Shown: positions 8,901 to 17,270 of the stretch, one piece after another
Numbering within the stretch: the first letter of the stretch is position 1
Layout of the letters: the number at the start of each line of letters is the position of its first letter
DNA from: Archangium primigenium
Lineage (GTDB): Bacteria; Myxococcota; Myxococcia; Myxococcales; Myxococcaceae
Assembly (NCBI RefSeq): GCF_016904885.1
Contig: NZ_JADWYI010000001.1
Span: 5,270,001-5,334,000 of the forward strand
Reading direction: 5' to 3'
DNA length: 64,000 bases
Notes under the pieces: model-generated
The model's input: only the letters and a program-made list of their open reading frames with translations
Told to the model about the DNA's origin: nothing
Database searches by the model: none
Program-made: the position numbers and the translations under genes

Positions 8901-9727
8901 ACCTGCGCAAGGCCCAGGCCTGGCTGGATCAGCAGGGCATCACGGGCGACCTGCGCCAGCCCTTCCTCGAGCCCTTCATCGCCGTGCAGAAGCTGGGCAA
9001 GGAGGAGCTGGAGAACACGCTCGCGCGCCAGTGGTCGGAGGCCTCCGGGCGCATGCTGCGGCCCCTGCTCACGCGCTACCCCTTCAACGCCAGCGCCAAG
9101 GAGGACGTGGATCCGAGCGAGCTGGAAGTGCTGCGGCGCAAGGACGGCGCCTTCTGGCACTTCGTGGACCAGGTCTTCTCCCGGGTGTGCATGGAGCGGG
9201 GCACCCAGTGGGCCCTGCGCGGCACCCTGCGCGACAAGCTGCAGCTGCCCGAGCCGCTGCTGCCCACCCTCAGTCAGCTCTCGCGCCTGTCCAAGCTGCT
9301 CTGGGACGAGGAGGGCCGGCCCCGGCCGCTGATGCTCAAGGTGCAGCCCCAGCCGCTGCCGCCTCCACCCATGCCGGGCGTCTTCGTCACCATGTCCTCG
9401 CTCAAGTGCGGCAAGACGACCGCCTACGGCTTCAACCAGAGCCCCACCTGGCAGGACTTCCCGCTCAGCTGGTGGGATCAGCAGGTGTCCTCCATCGTGC
9501 TGGAGTTGCGCTCGCCCGCGCGCGATGATCCCAAGTTCCTGTCGTTGCCCTGGAACCGCTCCGTGTGGAGCTGCTTCCGTTTGTTCGAGGAGGCCCTGGT
9601 GACGTCGGATCAACGGCGGCAATGGAGCCTGGTGTTGCAAGGAAACAACGTGAGCAAGCGGGGCGTGGAGATTGGCTTCGGACTCAAGGGCGACCCGTGG
9701 ATGCCCTTCCGCGAGGTGCCGCGATGA
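5936..9727 (+). CDS. tssM: T6SS inner-membrane protein TssM (IcmF family)
   Basis: 1263 aa from a GTG at 5936. TssM spans the periplasm and anchors the secretion channel with TssL and TssJ. A membrane helix lies at about residues 50-72, followed by a cytoplasmic domain with a Walker A motif GPAGSGKT at residues 127-134. A second membrane helix lies near residues 383-408, then a long periplasmic region. The end ('SCFRLFEEALV...GFGLKGDPWMPF') matches the TssM C-terminal beta domain that contacts TssJ. An Ala/Pro/Gly-rich linker lies near residues 940-965. I see two membrane helices where many TssM have three. The stop overlaps the tssJ start. Confidence 0.9.
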   Translation: MVSPQDIIVSQVLGAEPTQALSSGVKALNTEVTAVKSSFTVLQKIWALVGPVLPWVLLALVVGLAVFFTWKFFKRRRGGGRPAAATESGPPPMDGHRLAQVRSAFLSGLPLVNRAAVVDLPTVVVFGPAGSGKTQLIGLDVDWQRQARQYLPSYTSDPLLQVYLGPDCVVQEVSAPLLEDETLPARAALRRMWKRCFSHRQKGMAVIALDVRWLSDTPPDEQRRYAQLLRGKLNLMSEACGGPVETRLCLTHMDGLEGFEDFARLLKTHGVSLAFDIPKRGEEDSLSSLLQGQEQYLALGLTSLPVDAFERLEHFYSQGGRSFSGLGRFVTALLEGDTLSFKPRLTRVYLSSLTPEARASGTLSVVAEANANEALRRLYLSTHLRRAAAIAAVFCLPVVAAYVHFYLLLGEAQDEVQRLEDTVSQLREQGIEGRGEVVEELVNHAADALLHLKGAERWWPPLRTSFPQETLALRQRLATGIRESHLRPALERCRKNPEDCRPEQVVYLLSTLHASNKDGLGTFVNSSLHVQSSRRHVIAAPSETAGSTTAASRTWISALDLSEPLIATYVLASDSPWERNPPCRKDATVQLSGNEEPWSCWPFTERLTFESQLKPWMEHFLFLRQALEAKDIARLDLRRAERERLQAQLADLDVYASLSTVLNLFDTSKVQVNTRHFHGIETTVDVLAWLQRNRETLAGILRMEEEAYAGLLAVEKMGPSELLTRDGLWLPGSNKGPYRVELLQQSFEFRPPQLSRDLLQALLDTQDANGRLTLNGQAPIRPGQMVLSRTPFETDLRPLVDEFTQRLKDAQLPTEESAKRSQYIRKRVDVFSQGYRDGLFYSVRHYRFSAPRKLLLDELGRLSQPSSEQVDMLRDVAARANLETLEGPYYEPLRNAVAPFRPVVQLMVADKSGFYTALAPYQALVAQMRDELDAGSAPGAVKPGAAPAAKSDAEAPAPGAEGTNAQLADLLSPLEKVALAMMLEEEGSYLRKAQAWLDQQGITGDLRQPFLEPFIAVQKLGKEELENTLARQWSEASGRMLRPLLTRYPFNASAKEDVDPSELEVLRRKDGAFWHFVDQVFSRVCMERGTQWALRGTLRDKLQLPEPLLPTLSQLSRLSKLLWDEEGRPRPLMLKVQPQPLPPPPMPGVFVTMSSLKCGKTTAYGFNQSPTWQDFPLSWWDQQVSSIVLELRSPARDDPKFLSLPWNRSVWSCFRLFEEALVTSDQRRQWSLVLQGNNVSKRGVEIGFGLKGDPWMPFREVPR

Positions 9728-10242
9728 GCCTCCGCGTGGGGCTCGTCGCCCTGGCGGCGCTCGTGCTGGGCGCCTGTGGGCCGAGTCGGATCAACCTGAG
9801 CATCAAGTCGCCCGTGGGCACCAACATGGGCCGGCCCCTGTACATGCTCGTGCGCCAGGTGGACCCCAAGCAGTACGCCAACGAGGCGTACTCCGAGGTG
9901 GCCTCGCGGGTGGGCTCCCCGGACGAGACCGTGCTGCAGACGTCCGTCATCTACCCGGGCACCATCCAGCGCTTCCAGGTGAAGGCGCCCAAGGATGGCT
10001 CGGTGGCGGTGTCCTTCCTCTTCACCGCGCCGGACGGCAACTGGCAGCTGCTGCTCAGCCCGCCCCTGTCGCGCTCGGTGGACGTGGAGCTGGCCACGAG
10101 CCGCATCCTGCGCGAGTCGATCTCCCAGGAGGACGCCAAGGAAGAGGCGCCCGCCGCGCCCGAGGGCAAGGCCCCCGAGGCCAAGGCGCCCGAGGGCATG
10201 AAGATGCCCGAGCTGCCCAACCCCCTGGGCGGCAAGAAGTAG
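9724..10242 (+). CDS. tssJ: T6SS outer-membrane lipoprotein TssJ
   Basis: 172 aa from the ATG at 9724 overlapping the tssM stop. A lipoprotein signal ends in the lipobox LGAC with Cys18. The mature part shows the TssJ transthyretin-like beta pattern ('LNLSIK...' then 'PLYMLVRQVDPKQY' and 'VAVSFLFTAPDGNWQLLLSPP'). The last 40 residues are a low-complexity Pro/Ala/Glu/Lys tail. TssJ tethers TssM to the outer membrane. It ends the plus-strand T6SS operon; one base separates it from the convergent coiled-coil gene. Confidence 0.82.
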   Translation: MSLRVGLVALAALVLGACGPSRINLSIKSPVGTNMGRPLYMLVRQVDPKQYANEAYSEVASRVGSPDETVLQTSVIYPGTIQRFQVKAPKDGSVAVSFLFTAPDGNWQLLLSPPLSRSVDVELATSRILRESISQEDAKEEAPAAPEGKAPEAKAPEGMKMPELPNPLGGKK

Positions 10243-10243
10243 C

Positions 10244-12499
10244 TCAGCCCCCCAGCGCCCGCACCTGGGCATGGAGGGCGTCCATCACCGCGCCCACCTG
10301 GGTGCGGGCCTGCTCCACCACCGGCGAGAAGGGATCGAAGTCCCGCAGGGACGCCTCCAGGGCGTCCACGGGCGCGAGCAGCTGGTTCTTCGCCGCGTCC
10401 ACCTGACCCGTCATCGCGTCGATGCGCTGGGACGCCGTGTCCACCACGCCCCCGGCGCGCTCCACGAAGGTGGCGAGCAGCTGCTCGATGCGCCGGGCCA
10501 GCTCGGCCTCGAGCCGGACGCGGGCCTCGCGCGCCTGCGCCAGCGCCTGATCCACCGCGGTGCTGGCCGCGTCCAGGCCCGTCTTCACCTGCTCGCGCGC
10601 CGTGGCCACCTGTTGATCGATCGTCTGGCCCACGGTCTCCACCTGTTGCATCGCGGCCTTCACGCCCGTGTCCAGGTTCTCTTGGAGCGTGGTGAGCTGC
10701 TCGGACACGTGCTGCTTGAGCGTGTCCACGCGCGCGACCACCTGCGCCTCCAGCTTCTCCACCTGCTGGGTGACCTGATCGCGCGCGGTGGCGATCTGCC
10801 GCGTCACCTGCGCCACCAACTGCTCCAGCTGCCCGAGCGCTTGATCGATCCCGCTCTGCACGGACTGGGTGAGCGTCTGGATCTGCTGCACGAGCTGCTG
10901 CTTGAGCGCGTCCACCTGGGCGAGCGCCTGGGACTGGAGCTGCTCCACCTGGGTGATGAGCTGGTCCTGCAGCGCCGTCATCTGCTGGCTCACCTGCTGG
11001 GTGAGGGTGCCGAGCTGGGTGGAGATCTGCTTCACCACGTTGTCGATGGCCGCCATGGCGGGCTTGACCAGGGCCTTGGGCAGGTCCGACGCGGGGATGG
11101 CGTCCAGCATCTGCACGGCCTTGGACAGCAGGGACTCCAGGGTGCCCACCAGGTTCTTGAAGAGCGTCTGGAGCTGCTCGAGCTTCTCGGGCAGGGCGGA
11201 GAAGACGGCCATGAGCTGCTTCTCCAGCTGGGCCACCGTGTCCATGAGGCTGTCGAGCACGGCGAAGGTGGCGTCGATCGTCTGGCGGATGGGGGACTTG
11301 ATGGACTCGACGGTGAGCAGCGCCGTCTTCATCAGGGCCTCCACGGCGCCCACGCCCTGGGTGATGACCGAGTCGATCTGCTCGCCCACCTGGGTGATGA
11401 GCTTCTCCACGGCCTCGATCTGCCCGAGCAGCGCGCGCACGGGCGTGCCCAGGGCCTGCTCCAGCGTGTCCAGGGCCTGATTGAGGCTCTTGCCGCCCGT
11501 CTCCAGGGTGGTGCCCACGGTGGTCTCCAGGGTCGCCAGCGTCTGGTCCACCGTCTGCGTGGCCCCCTCCAGCTGCGTCTTCACCGGGACGAGCGTCGCG
11601 CGCAGCTGGGCGATGCGCTCGCGCACCTCGGCCTTGGACGTTTCTCCGGTGGATTGGATCTCGTCATGGAGGCCTTGCAGGGTGTTCGCGGGCACGGCGA
11701 GGGTGGTGTCCAGCACCCCGAGCAGCCGCTGGGTCTCCGCCTGCACGGTCTCGCGCGCCTTGGCCGTCTTGCCGAACACCTGATCCGTCGCGGCGGTGAT
11801 CGTCTGGCTGGCGCCGCGAATCCGCTGCGCGACCTGGGTGCCCCCCGCGTCGAGCAGCTCGCGCAGCTGCTTCTCCCGCGCGGCGATCTGCTCCTCGAGC
11901 GCGCGCAGCTGCGCGTCCGCCTGGGCGCGGGCCTTCTGGAGCTGCTCGCGCGCGAGCGTCTCCGGCAGGCGCACCTTGCGCGTCTCCTCGTCCATCCGGG
12001 CGCGCACCTTGCGCAGCTCCTCCAGGGCCTGCTCCGCGTGGGCCTGGAGCGCCGCGTCCTGGGGGTTCTGCTTCGCCTTGGCCTTGACCCGGGCGTGCTC
12101 CTCCTCGTAGCGCTTCTCCAGCTCGAGCAGGGGCGCCTGGACCTTCTTCACCTCCTGCTCCACCCGGGTGGTGACCTGCGCCAGCTCCGCCTCGAGCTTC
12201 TTCTGGGCGGCGTCGAGCAGGGCCTCGAGGCCCTGCTTGCGCTGGTCGAGCGCGGCCTTGCCCTCGTCCAGCAGGGCCTCGCAGCGCGACTTCACCTCCT
12301 GGGTGAGGCCGTCGAGCTGCTGGGAGAAGGCCTGCTGCTTGCCCTTGACCTGCTGCTCGAGCGCCACGCAGCGCGTGGACACGGCGGGCTCCAGGGAGGC
12401 CACCGTGGCGCGCACCTTGCCCGCGGGGGCCTGCAGCTTCGCGCGAAGGGCGAGCACGTCCCCGGCCGTCTTGTCGAACTGGCTCCACAGGGCCTTCAT
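10244..12499 (-). CDS. Very long coiled-coil protein linked to the T6SS
   Basis: 751 aa, nearly all predicted helix, with continuous heptads dominated by Gln, Ala, Leu, Val, Lys and Glu. There is no signal peptide and no catalytic motif I can see. Recurring blocks of the form 'QVxxQVEKLEAQVxARVDTLKQ' fill residues about 430-690. Shape and composition recall tape-measure or apolipoprotein-like rods. The ATG at 12499 abuts the stop of the 74-aa coil gene with no gap, and both follow a VgrG-like gene. A structural accessory or exported cargo of the VgrG2 spike is my inference; function is not established. Confidence 0.7.
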   Translation of the reverse strand: MKALWSQFDKTAGDVLALRAKLQAPAGKVRATVASLEPAVSTRCVALEQQVKGKQQAFSQQLDGLTQEVKSRCEALLDEGKAALDQRKQGLEALLDAAQKKLEAELAQVTTRVEQEVKKVQAPLLELEKRYEEEHARVKAKAKQNPQDAALQAHAEQALEELRKVRARMDEETRKVRLPETLAREQLQKARAQADAQLRALEEQIAAREKQLRELLDAGGTQVAQRIRGASQTITAATDQVFGKTAKARETVQAETQRLLGVLDTTLAVPANTLQGLHDEIQSTGETSKAEVRERIAQLRATLVPVKTQLEGATQTVDQTLATLETTVGTTLETGGKSLNQALDTLEQALGTPVRALLGQIEAVEKLITQVGEQIDSVITQGVGAVEALMKTALLTVESIKSPIRQTIDATFAVLDSLMDTVAQLEKQLMAVFSALPEKLEQLQTLFKNLVGTLESLLSKAVQMLDAIPASDLPKALVKPAMAAIDNVVKQISTQLGTLTQQVSQQMTALQDQLITQVEQLQSQALAQVDALKQQLVQQIQTLTQSVQSGIDQALGQLEQLVAQVTRQIATARDQVTQQVEKLEAQVVARVDTLKQHVSEQLTTLQENLDTGVKAAMQQVETVGQTIDQQVATAREQVKTGLDAASTAVDQALAQAREARVRLEAELARRIEQLLATFVERAGGVVDTASQRIDAMTGQVDAAKNQLLAPVDALEASLRDFDPFSPVVEQARTQVGAVMDALHAQVRALGG

Positions 12500-12724
12500 T
12501 CAGGGCTCCAGCTCCGCGAACTCGGCATCCAGCGCGTCGATCTTCCCGGCGAGCCGCTGGCCCAGGCCCGTCACCTCGGGGCGCAAGGCGCCCAGGGCCG
12601 CCACGAGCTTGCCCGACAGGCCGTCCACGCCCGTGCGCAGGGCCGTCACCTGGGCCGTCATGCCGGTGTGGAAGGACTCCAGTTCTCCGCGCAGCTCCGC
12701 TACCTTGCCGCTCAATTGCCGCAT
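12500..12724 (-). CDS. 74-aa coiled-coil protein
   Basis: Starts at an ATG (12724) 24 bases after the VgrG-like gene and ends exactly one base before the ATG of the 751-aa coiled-coil gene. The protein is one amphipathic helix set ('MRQLSGKVAELRGELESFHTGMTA', 'LGQRLAGKIDALDAEFAELEP') that resembles the repeats of the larger neighbour. It may be a chaperone, a partner, or a separated head of the larger protein. I do not recognise a family. Confidence 0.6.
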   Translation of the reverse strand: MRQLSGKVAELRGELESFHTGMTAQVTALRTGVDGLSGKLVAALGALRPEVTGLGQRLAGKIDALDAEFAELEP

Positions 12725-12748
12725 GGGTGTGCTCCGTCCGCCCGGGGG

Positions 12749-14689
12749 CTACCGCAGTTTCTCCAGTGAGGCCTTGGCCGACGCCGCCGCCGCCGCGAGC
12801 TCACCCGTGCCCTGGTCGAGCCGCGCCGCCGCGCCGTTGAGGGTGCCCTTGGCCTCGGCCACCTTCGCGCCCACTTCCTTGCGCGCGCCACTCAAGGCCG
12901 TCTTGGCCTCCGCCTGGGCGCTCTTCATCTTCGCCCGCGTGGCGCCCATGGCCCCCTGGTAGGCCGTGGACGTCATCCCGATGGACTCGCCCACGGACGC
13001 CGTGAGGTCTCCCTTGGCGGCCTGCACCTGGGGCGAGACGTCATAGGTGGGCGTGGGCGCCGCCGAGGCCTCGCTCTCCTTCACCTGGATGAAGAGGTGG
13101 CCCTCGCCCATGCGCACCACCTGGGTGTCGCCCCCGGAGGTGCGCAGCATGCGCCAGACGGGCTTGTCGTCCTGGAAGTCGTGGGTGAGCGCCGTCTGGC
13201 TCTTCTTGTTCTGCCCGAGGAGGATCTGATCCCCCTGGCCGTCCTGCGGGGGCCGCACGCCTTCCTTCCAGTCCAGGAAGCGCAAGAGCTCGGCGCGCTC
13301 GTGGTGCAGCGCCACCAGGACCCGGGTGTTCTTGTAGGGCGGGAAGAAGAACTGCCCCGGGAAGTGGATGGGCTCGGCGAGCACGCTCACCGTCTTGTTC
13401 CACAGCGGCACCGTCATCCGGAAGGAGTGGATGGAGGTCTTCTCGTCCTCGGAGATGAGGTAGCGCCGGTCCTCGGGTTCGCCGCCCGGGCTGTGCACCA
13501 GGCCCTCGACGTGGATGGGGTAGCGGGGCGCGCGAAAGGCGGGCAGGGCGACGGCGGGCTCCGCCGCGGATTCCAGCTCCAGGGCCACGCGCGTCTGGAA
13601 GGTGGCGCTGGGGTTGGCCTGGCCCGCGTGCTGGCCCTCGTCGTCCGCGCGCGCCTCCAGCTCCACTGTCTGCACGCGCAGGTCCTCGTCCCGGCCCGTG
13701 AGGCCCGCGGCCCAGAGCGGGCCGGTGAGCTGCAGGCGCGCGCCCGGAAACACGTTCACGGGCGGGAAGTCCTTGAAGGCGAGCTGGTAGCGGGGCTGCC
13801 GCACCTGGAGCCGCGTCTTCTCCTGCTTCTGCCGCGCCTCGGCCCGCGTGGCGAGCGGCTCGCGCAGGAGCACGTCATGGGAGACGCCCGCGACGGCCTG
13901 GGGCTGCTCGAGCGCCTGGGTGGTGGGCGCGGCCGCCAGGGCGTTGAGCACCCGGGTGCCGTGCCGGATGGGCGCGGGCACGTGCACCCGCAGGGACTGG
14001 ACGGACAGGGGGCTCAGGTTCGCGGGCTGCCCCTCGGCGGGCTTGCTGTCCGTGAGCAGGTACTGGTTCTTCTGGGAGTCGTAGGTGAAGACGCCCTGGT
14101 GGGTGTGCACGTACCAGAGCACGAAGTCGTAGAAGCTCACCCCCGGCGCGTCCGCGCCCAGCGCGAGGCAGAAGAGCGGCTGCTTGATCTTGAGCGTGGC
14201 CCAGTCGAGCGACAGCTGGAGCGAGGCCTTGTGCGCCTCGAGGATCTCCGCCATCGACATGTCGGTGTGCAGCTCGGTGGGCCGGTGCTGGCGCCAGAGC
14301 ACCTGGGCGGGGTCGGCGAACTCCACCGTGTAGCGGCGGAAGACGCGGGCCTCGCCCTTCAAGGCCCCGTGGGTCTCCGCCTGGAGCCGACGGCCGCGCA
14401 CGAGCCCCCGCAGGACGAGGGGCGCGGGGGGCGGCTCCGCCTGGGGCCGGGCCTCGGACACGGCCAGCCGCACCTCGATGAGGTCCGGCTTCTGGAAGGC
14501 GAGGAAGAGGGGCGCGTCCTTCTTCTCCATCGTGGTCCAGAAGGTGAGCGACGCGCTGAAACCATGGGGGGCCATGCGCGCGGACACGTGCTTCACCTGT
14601 CCGCCCGGGATGGTGAAGGACTGGCCACCGGACGTGAGGGACAACTCCCATCGGAGTTCCTCTTGGAATGGCGTACTCACCGGGTGCAC
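12749..14689 (-). CDS. Second VgrG-like hub protein with a helical C-terminal tail
   Basis: 646 aa from a GTG at 14689; a GTG at 14680 (giving 'MSTPFQEELRWELSL') has a better placed AGGGGG ribosome site and may be the real start. Residues about 1-545 align along their length with the hub at 1035-2684: both share 'LLWRQH', 'SFYDxVLWYVH', 'GVFTYD', 'RYPxxVEG' and 'FFPxYKxxRVLV'. Instead of a beta-prism it ends in about 100 residues of Ala/Lys-rich helix ('AKMKSAQAEAKTALSGARKEV'). The helical tail and the two downstream coiled-coil genes suggest a spike whose cargo binds through coiled coils. That role is inference. Confidence 0.68.
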   Translation of the reverse strand: MHPVSTPFQEELRWELSLTSGGQSFTIPGGQVKHVSARMAPHGFSASLTFWTTMEKKDAPLFLAFQKPDLIEVRLAVSEARPQAEPPPAPLVLRGLVRGRRLQAETHGALKGEARVFRRYTVEFADPAQVLWRQHRPTELHTDMSMAEILEAHKASLQLSLDWATLKIKQPLFCLALGADAPGVSFYDFVLWYVHTHQGVFTYDSQKNQYLLTDSKPAEGQPANLSPLSVQSLRVHVPAPIRHGTRVLNALAAAPTTQALEQPQAVAGVSHDVLLREPLATRAEARQKQEKTRLQVRQPRYQLAFKDFPPVNVFPGARLQLTGPLWAAGLTGRDEDLRVQTVELEARADDEGQHAGQANPSATFQTRVALELESAAEPAVALPAFRAPRYPIHVEGLVHSPGGEPEDRRYLISEDEKTSIHSFRMTVPLWNKTVSVLAEPIHFPGQFFFPPYKNTRVLVALHHERAELLRFLDWKEGVRPPQDGQGDQILLGQNKKSQTALTHDFQDDKPVWRMLRTSGGDTQVVRMGEGHLFIQVKESEASAAPTPTYDVSPQVQAAKGDLTASVGESIGMTSTAYQGAMGATRAKMKSAQAEAKTALSGARKEVGAKVAEAKGTLNGAAARLDQGTGELAAAAASAKASLEKLR

Positions 14690-14730
14690 CCCCTGTCTCG
14701 CGCCAGCGCCTCGCCGCGCATCATCGCACT

Positions 14731-16125
14731 TCAGCCGCGCAGCGGGACGGTGAATTCGAGCCGCAGGAGCGTCCCGGCGAGCTCCGGCCGCAGCGCGGCG
14801 CGCAGGTGCAGGCCCCGCCCGCCGCCACCCGTGGGCACCACCTGTCCCCCCAGCTCACAGCCCGCGCCGGGAGTGCCCCCGGGCAGGAACGCCGCCGCGG
14901 CCCGGGCGCAGACGGTGGAGACCTCGTCCGGGGTGGCCTGGGCCGGCAGGCGCTCGGACACCTCCAGGGCGAGCCGCACGAGGCGGCCGGTGAGCACCTG
15001 GGCCGGCAGGAGCGTCACGTCCCGGCCCGCGTGCAGGGTGGGCGCCGCCAGGAGGCCCACCTGATCCGAGTCCGGCCAGCCGCTCACCCCCAGCAGGCCC
15101 CGGGCACGCAGCCGCTCCTGCTCCCGCAGGGACAAGGCCACCTCCGTCCCCGTGGGGGCGCCCGTGCCCCGCGTGCCCTTGGCGGGCGCGCGCAGGCCCC
15201 GACCCGGCCCCACCATGTGCGCGAGGCTGCGCGTGTCGCGGAAGCTCGCCGCCAGCATCGCCGCCACCGCGAACACCGGACTGGCCAGACAGGTGCTCCG
15301 CACGGTGCCTCGCCGCTCCGCCCGCATCACCACCGGGTTGACGGCGGCACACACCCAGCGGGAGGCCTCCTCGGCCCGGAGCGCGCTCCAGCCGCCCGGA
15401 TCGTCCGCGTCCAGGGGCAGCCCCACCACCAGGGGCACCGAGGCGCTCTCGCCCAGGGCCGCCAGGCGCGCGAGGGACTCGGGACGCGCATCCGCCTCCA
15501 GCAGGAAGCAGGCGTCGGGCAGGAGCAGGGGCGGCCCGTCCAGGCTCGCGGCGAGGGCCTCCTCCAGCCGGGAGGGCGCCACGTCGAGCACCTCCAGATC
15601 CATGCCCGTGCCGGGAGGACAGTGGCTCGCCAGCCAGTGCAGGCCCCGCCAGGCGGACTCCAGCCGCGCCACGAGCGGGTGGTGGAGCAGATCCTCCGCG
15701 GTGGCGTGGATCGCCTCGTCGATCACGGCGAGCGCGGCGCGCCGGGCCTCGGCCGCGGACCCGCGGACCTGCCGCAGCGCCTCGGCCAGCCGCCCCGTGC
15801 CCACGGTGGCCTGGAGCCGGGCGGCCTCCTCGGGGGCCAGGGGCCGCGTGCCCGAGAGCGCCTCGCGCAGCGCGCCCAGGGCCCTCAGGTCCGGCTGGGA
15901 CGCGAGGATCGCCTCGAGCGAGAAGTCCTCCAGGCGCTGGAAGGACAGGGGGTAGGGGCTCGCGTCCCCCGCGCCGAGGCGGTCGGCCACGGTGACGGAC
16001 ACATCCCGCGCGGCGAGCGCGAGCCGCTCGCCGAGGCCGTCCGCGGAGACGGTGAAGCGCTGGCCCGTGGGCTCGGGGTGGAACGCTCCCACGACGAGCC
16101 AGCGCAGCCGGTGGGCGGTGCTCAC
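14731..16125 (-). CDS. T6SS sheath-like protein: TssB-like and TssC-like domains in one chain
   Basis: 464 aa from a GTG at 16125. Residues about 1-95 match the TssB pattern, ending in 'FQRLEDFSLEAILASQPDLRALGALRE', close to the TssB motif around DFxPEAVxxQVPxLxxLxxLR. Residues about 120-460 match TssC, including 'LVARLESAWRGLHWLASHCPPG' (TssC: LExxWRGLxxL). TssB and TssC are normally separate genes of about 170 and 490 aa. Many conserved TssC positions are lost, so this may be a baseplate-to-sheath adaptor or a sheath terminator and not the main sheath. The start overlaps the aroG stop. Confidence 0.68.
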   Translation of the reverse strand: MSTAHRLRWLVVGAFHPEPTGQRFTVSADGLGERLALAARDVSVTVADRLGAGDASPYPLSFQRLEDFSLEAILASQPDLRALGALREALSGTRPLAPEEAARLQATVGTGRLAEALRQVRGSAAEARRAALAVIDEAIHATAEDLLHHPLVARLESAWRGLHWLASHCPPGTGMDLEVLDVAPSRLEEALAASLDGPPLLLPDACFLLEADARPESLARLAALGESASVPLVVGLPLDADDPGGWSALRAEEASRWVCAAVNPVVMRAERRGTVRSTCLASPVFAVAAMLAASFRDTRSLAHMVGPGRGLRAPAKGTRGTGAPTGTEVALSLREQERLRARGLLGVSGWPDSDQVGLLAAPTLHAGRDVTLLPAQVLTGRLVRLALEVSERLPAQATPDEVSTVCARAAAAFLPGGTPGAGCELGGQVVPTGGGGRGLHLRAALRPELAGTLLRLEFTVPLRG

Positions 16126-17195
16126 GCGGCGCGACGGTGGGGGATCACACCGCGCAAGAGTTCATTCGCCTGCCGCAGCATCTGCTCGGTGGTGTCCCAG
16201 TCCACGCACGCGTCCGTCACCGAGCAGCCGTAGCGCAGCTGGGAGAGATCCGCGGGGATGGGCTGGTTGCCCGCCTCGAGGAAGCTCTCCACCATCAGGC
16301 CCACCACCGAGCGGTTGCCCTCGCGCACCTGGTGCATCACGTCGCGCATCACCAGGGGCTGCAGCTCGGGCTTCTTGTAGGAGTTGGCGTGCGAGCAGTC
16401 GACGACGACGTTGGGCGGCAGCTTCGCCTTGGCGAGCGTCTGCTCGGCCAGGGTGATGGACACCGTGTCGTAGTTGGGCCGGCCGCCACCGCCGCGCAGC
16501 ACCAGGTGGCCGTGCGCGTTGCCGCGCGTGCGGATGATGGAGGAGACGCCGTTCTCGTTGAGCCCGAGGAAGCTGTGGGGGTGCGAGGCGGAGAGGATGC
16601 CGTTGACCGCCGCGTCCAGCGAGCCGTCCGTGCCATTCTTGAAGCCCACGGGCGTGGACAGCCCCGAGGCCATCTCCCGGTGGGTCTGCGACTCGGCGGT
16701 GCGCGCGCCGATGGCCGTCCAGGAGATGAGGTCGCCGTAGTACTGCGGCGCGATGGGATCCAGCGCCTCGGTGGCCGCGGGCAGGCCCAGCTCCGCCACG
16801 TCCCGCAGGAAGCGACGGCCGCGCTCCATGCCCTCCTCGATGTGGAAGGAGTCATCCATGCGCGGATCGTTGATGAAGCCCTTCCACCCCGTGGAGGTGC
16901 GCGGCTTCTCGAAGTACACCCGCATCACGAGGCACAGCGTGTCGCGCACCTCGTCGGCGAGCGCGCGCAGCCGGCGCGCGTAGTCCAGCCCCGCCTGCGG
17001 ATCGTGGATGGAGCACGGCCCCACGATGACGAACAGCCGCGGGTCCTTGCGCTCCAGGATGTTCATCAACGCGCGCCGCCCGGCGAGCACGGACTCGGCG
17101 GCGCGGTCGGTCATCGGCACGCGCTCCTTGATTTCCGCCGGGGTGGACATGCGGTCGATGCCGACGACATTCAGGTTTTCGGTGCGAGAGGTCAT
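16122..17195 (-). CDS. aroG: 3-deoxy-7-phosphoheptulonate (DAHP) synthase, class I
   Basis: 357 aa from the ATG at 17195. It makes DAHP from phosphoenolpyruvate and erythrose 4-phosphate, the first step of the shikimate pathway. Hallmarks of the AroF/G/H family are present: 'IVGPCSIHD' with the metal-binding Cys, 'KPRTSTGWKG', 'GARTAESQTHR', 'GFKNGTDG', 'DCSHANSYKK' (metal His), 'MVESFLEAGNQ' (metal Glu) and 'SVTDACVDW' (metal Asp). Length is normal. The frame is open further upstream to 17252, but that part lacks family similarity. Its stop overlaps the GTG of the sheath-like gene, an odd partner for a biosynthetic enzyme. Confidence 0.95.
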   Translation of the reverse strand: MTSRTENLNVVGIDRMSTPAEIKERVPMTDRAAESVLAGRRALMNILERKDPRLFVIVGPCSIHDPQAGLDYARRLRALADEVRDTLCLVMRVYFEKPRTSTGWKGFINDPRMDDSFHIEEGMERGRRFLRDVAELGLPAATEALDPIAPQYYGDLISWTAIGARTAESQTHREMASGLSTPVGFKNGTDGSLDAAVNGILSASHPHSFLGLNENGVSSIIRTRGNAHGHLVLRGGGGRPNYDTVSITLAEQTLAKAKLPPNVVVDCSHANSYKKPELQPLVMRDVMHQVREGNRSVVGLMVESFLEAGNQPIPADLSQLRYGCSVTDACVDWDTTEQMLRQANELLRGVIPHRRAA

Positions 17196-17270
17196 GGCGC
17201 TCGGATGCGGTGAGGCATTCACTGTAGCAGGCGGATGTGACGCGCAGGACACCCGCGCGCACCGCCCGTG

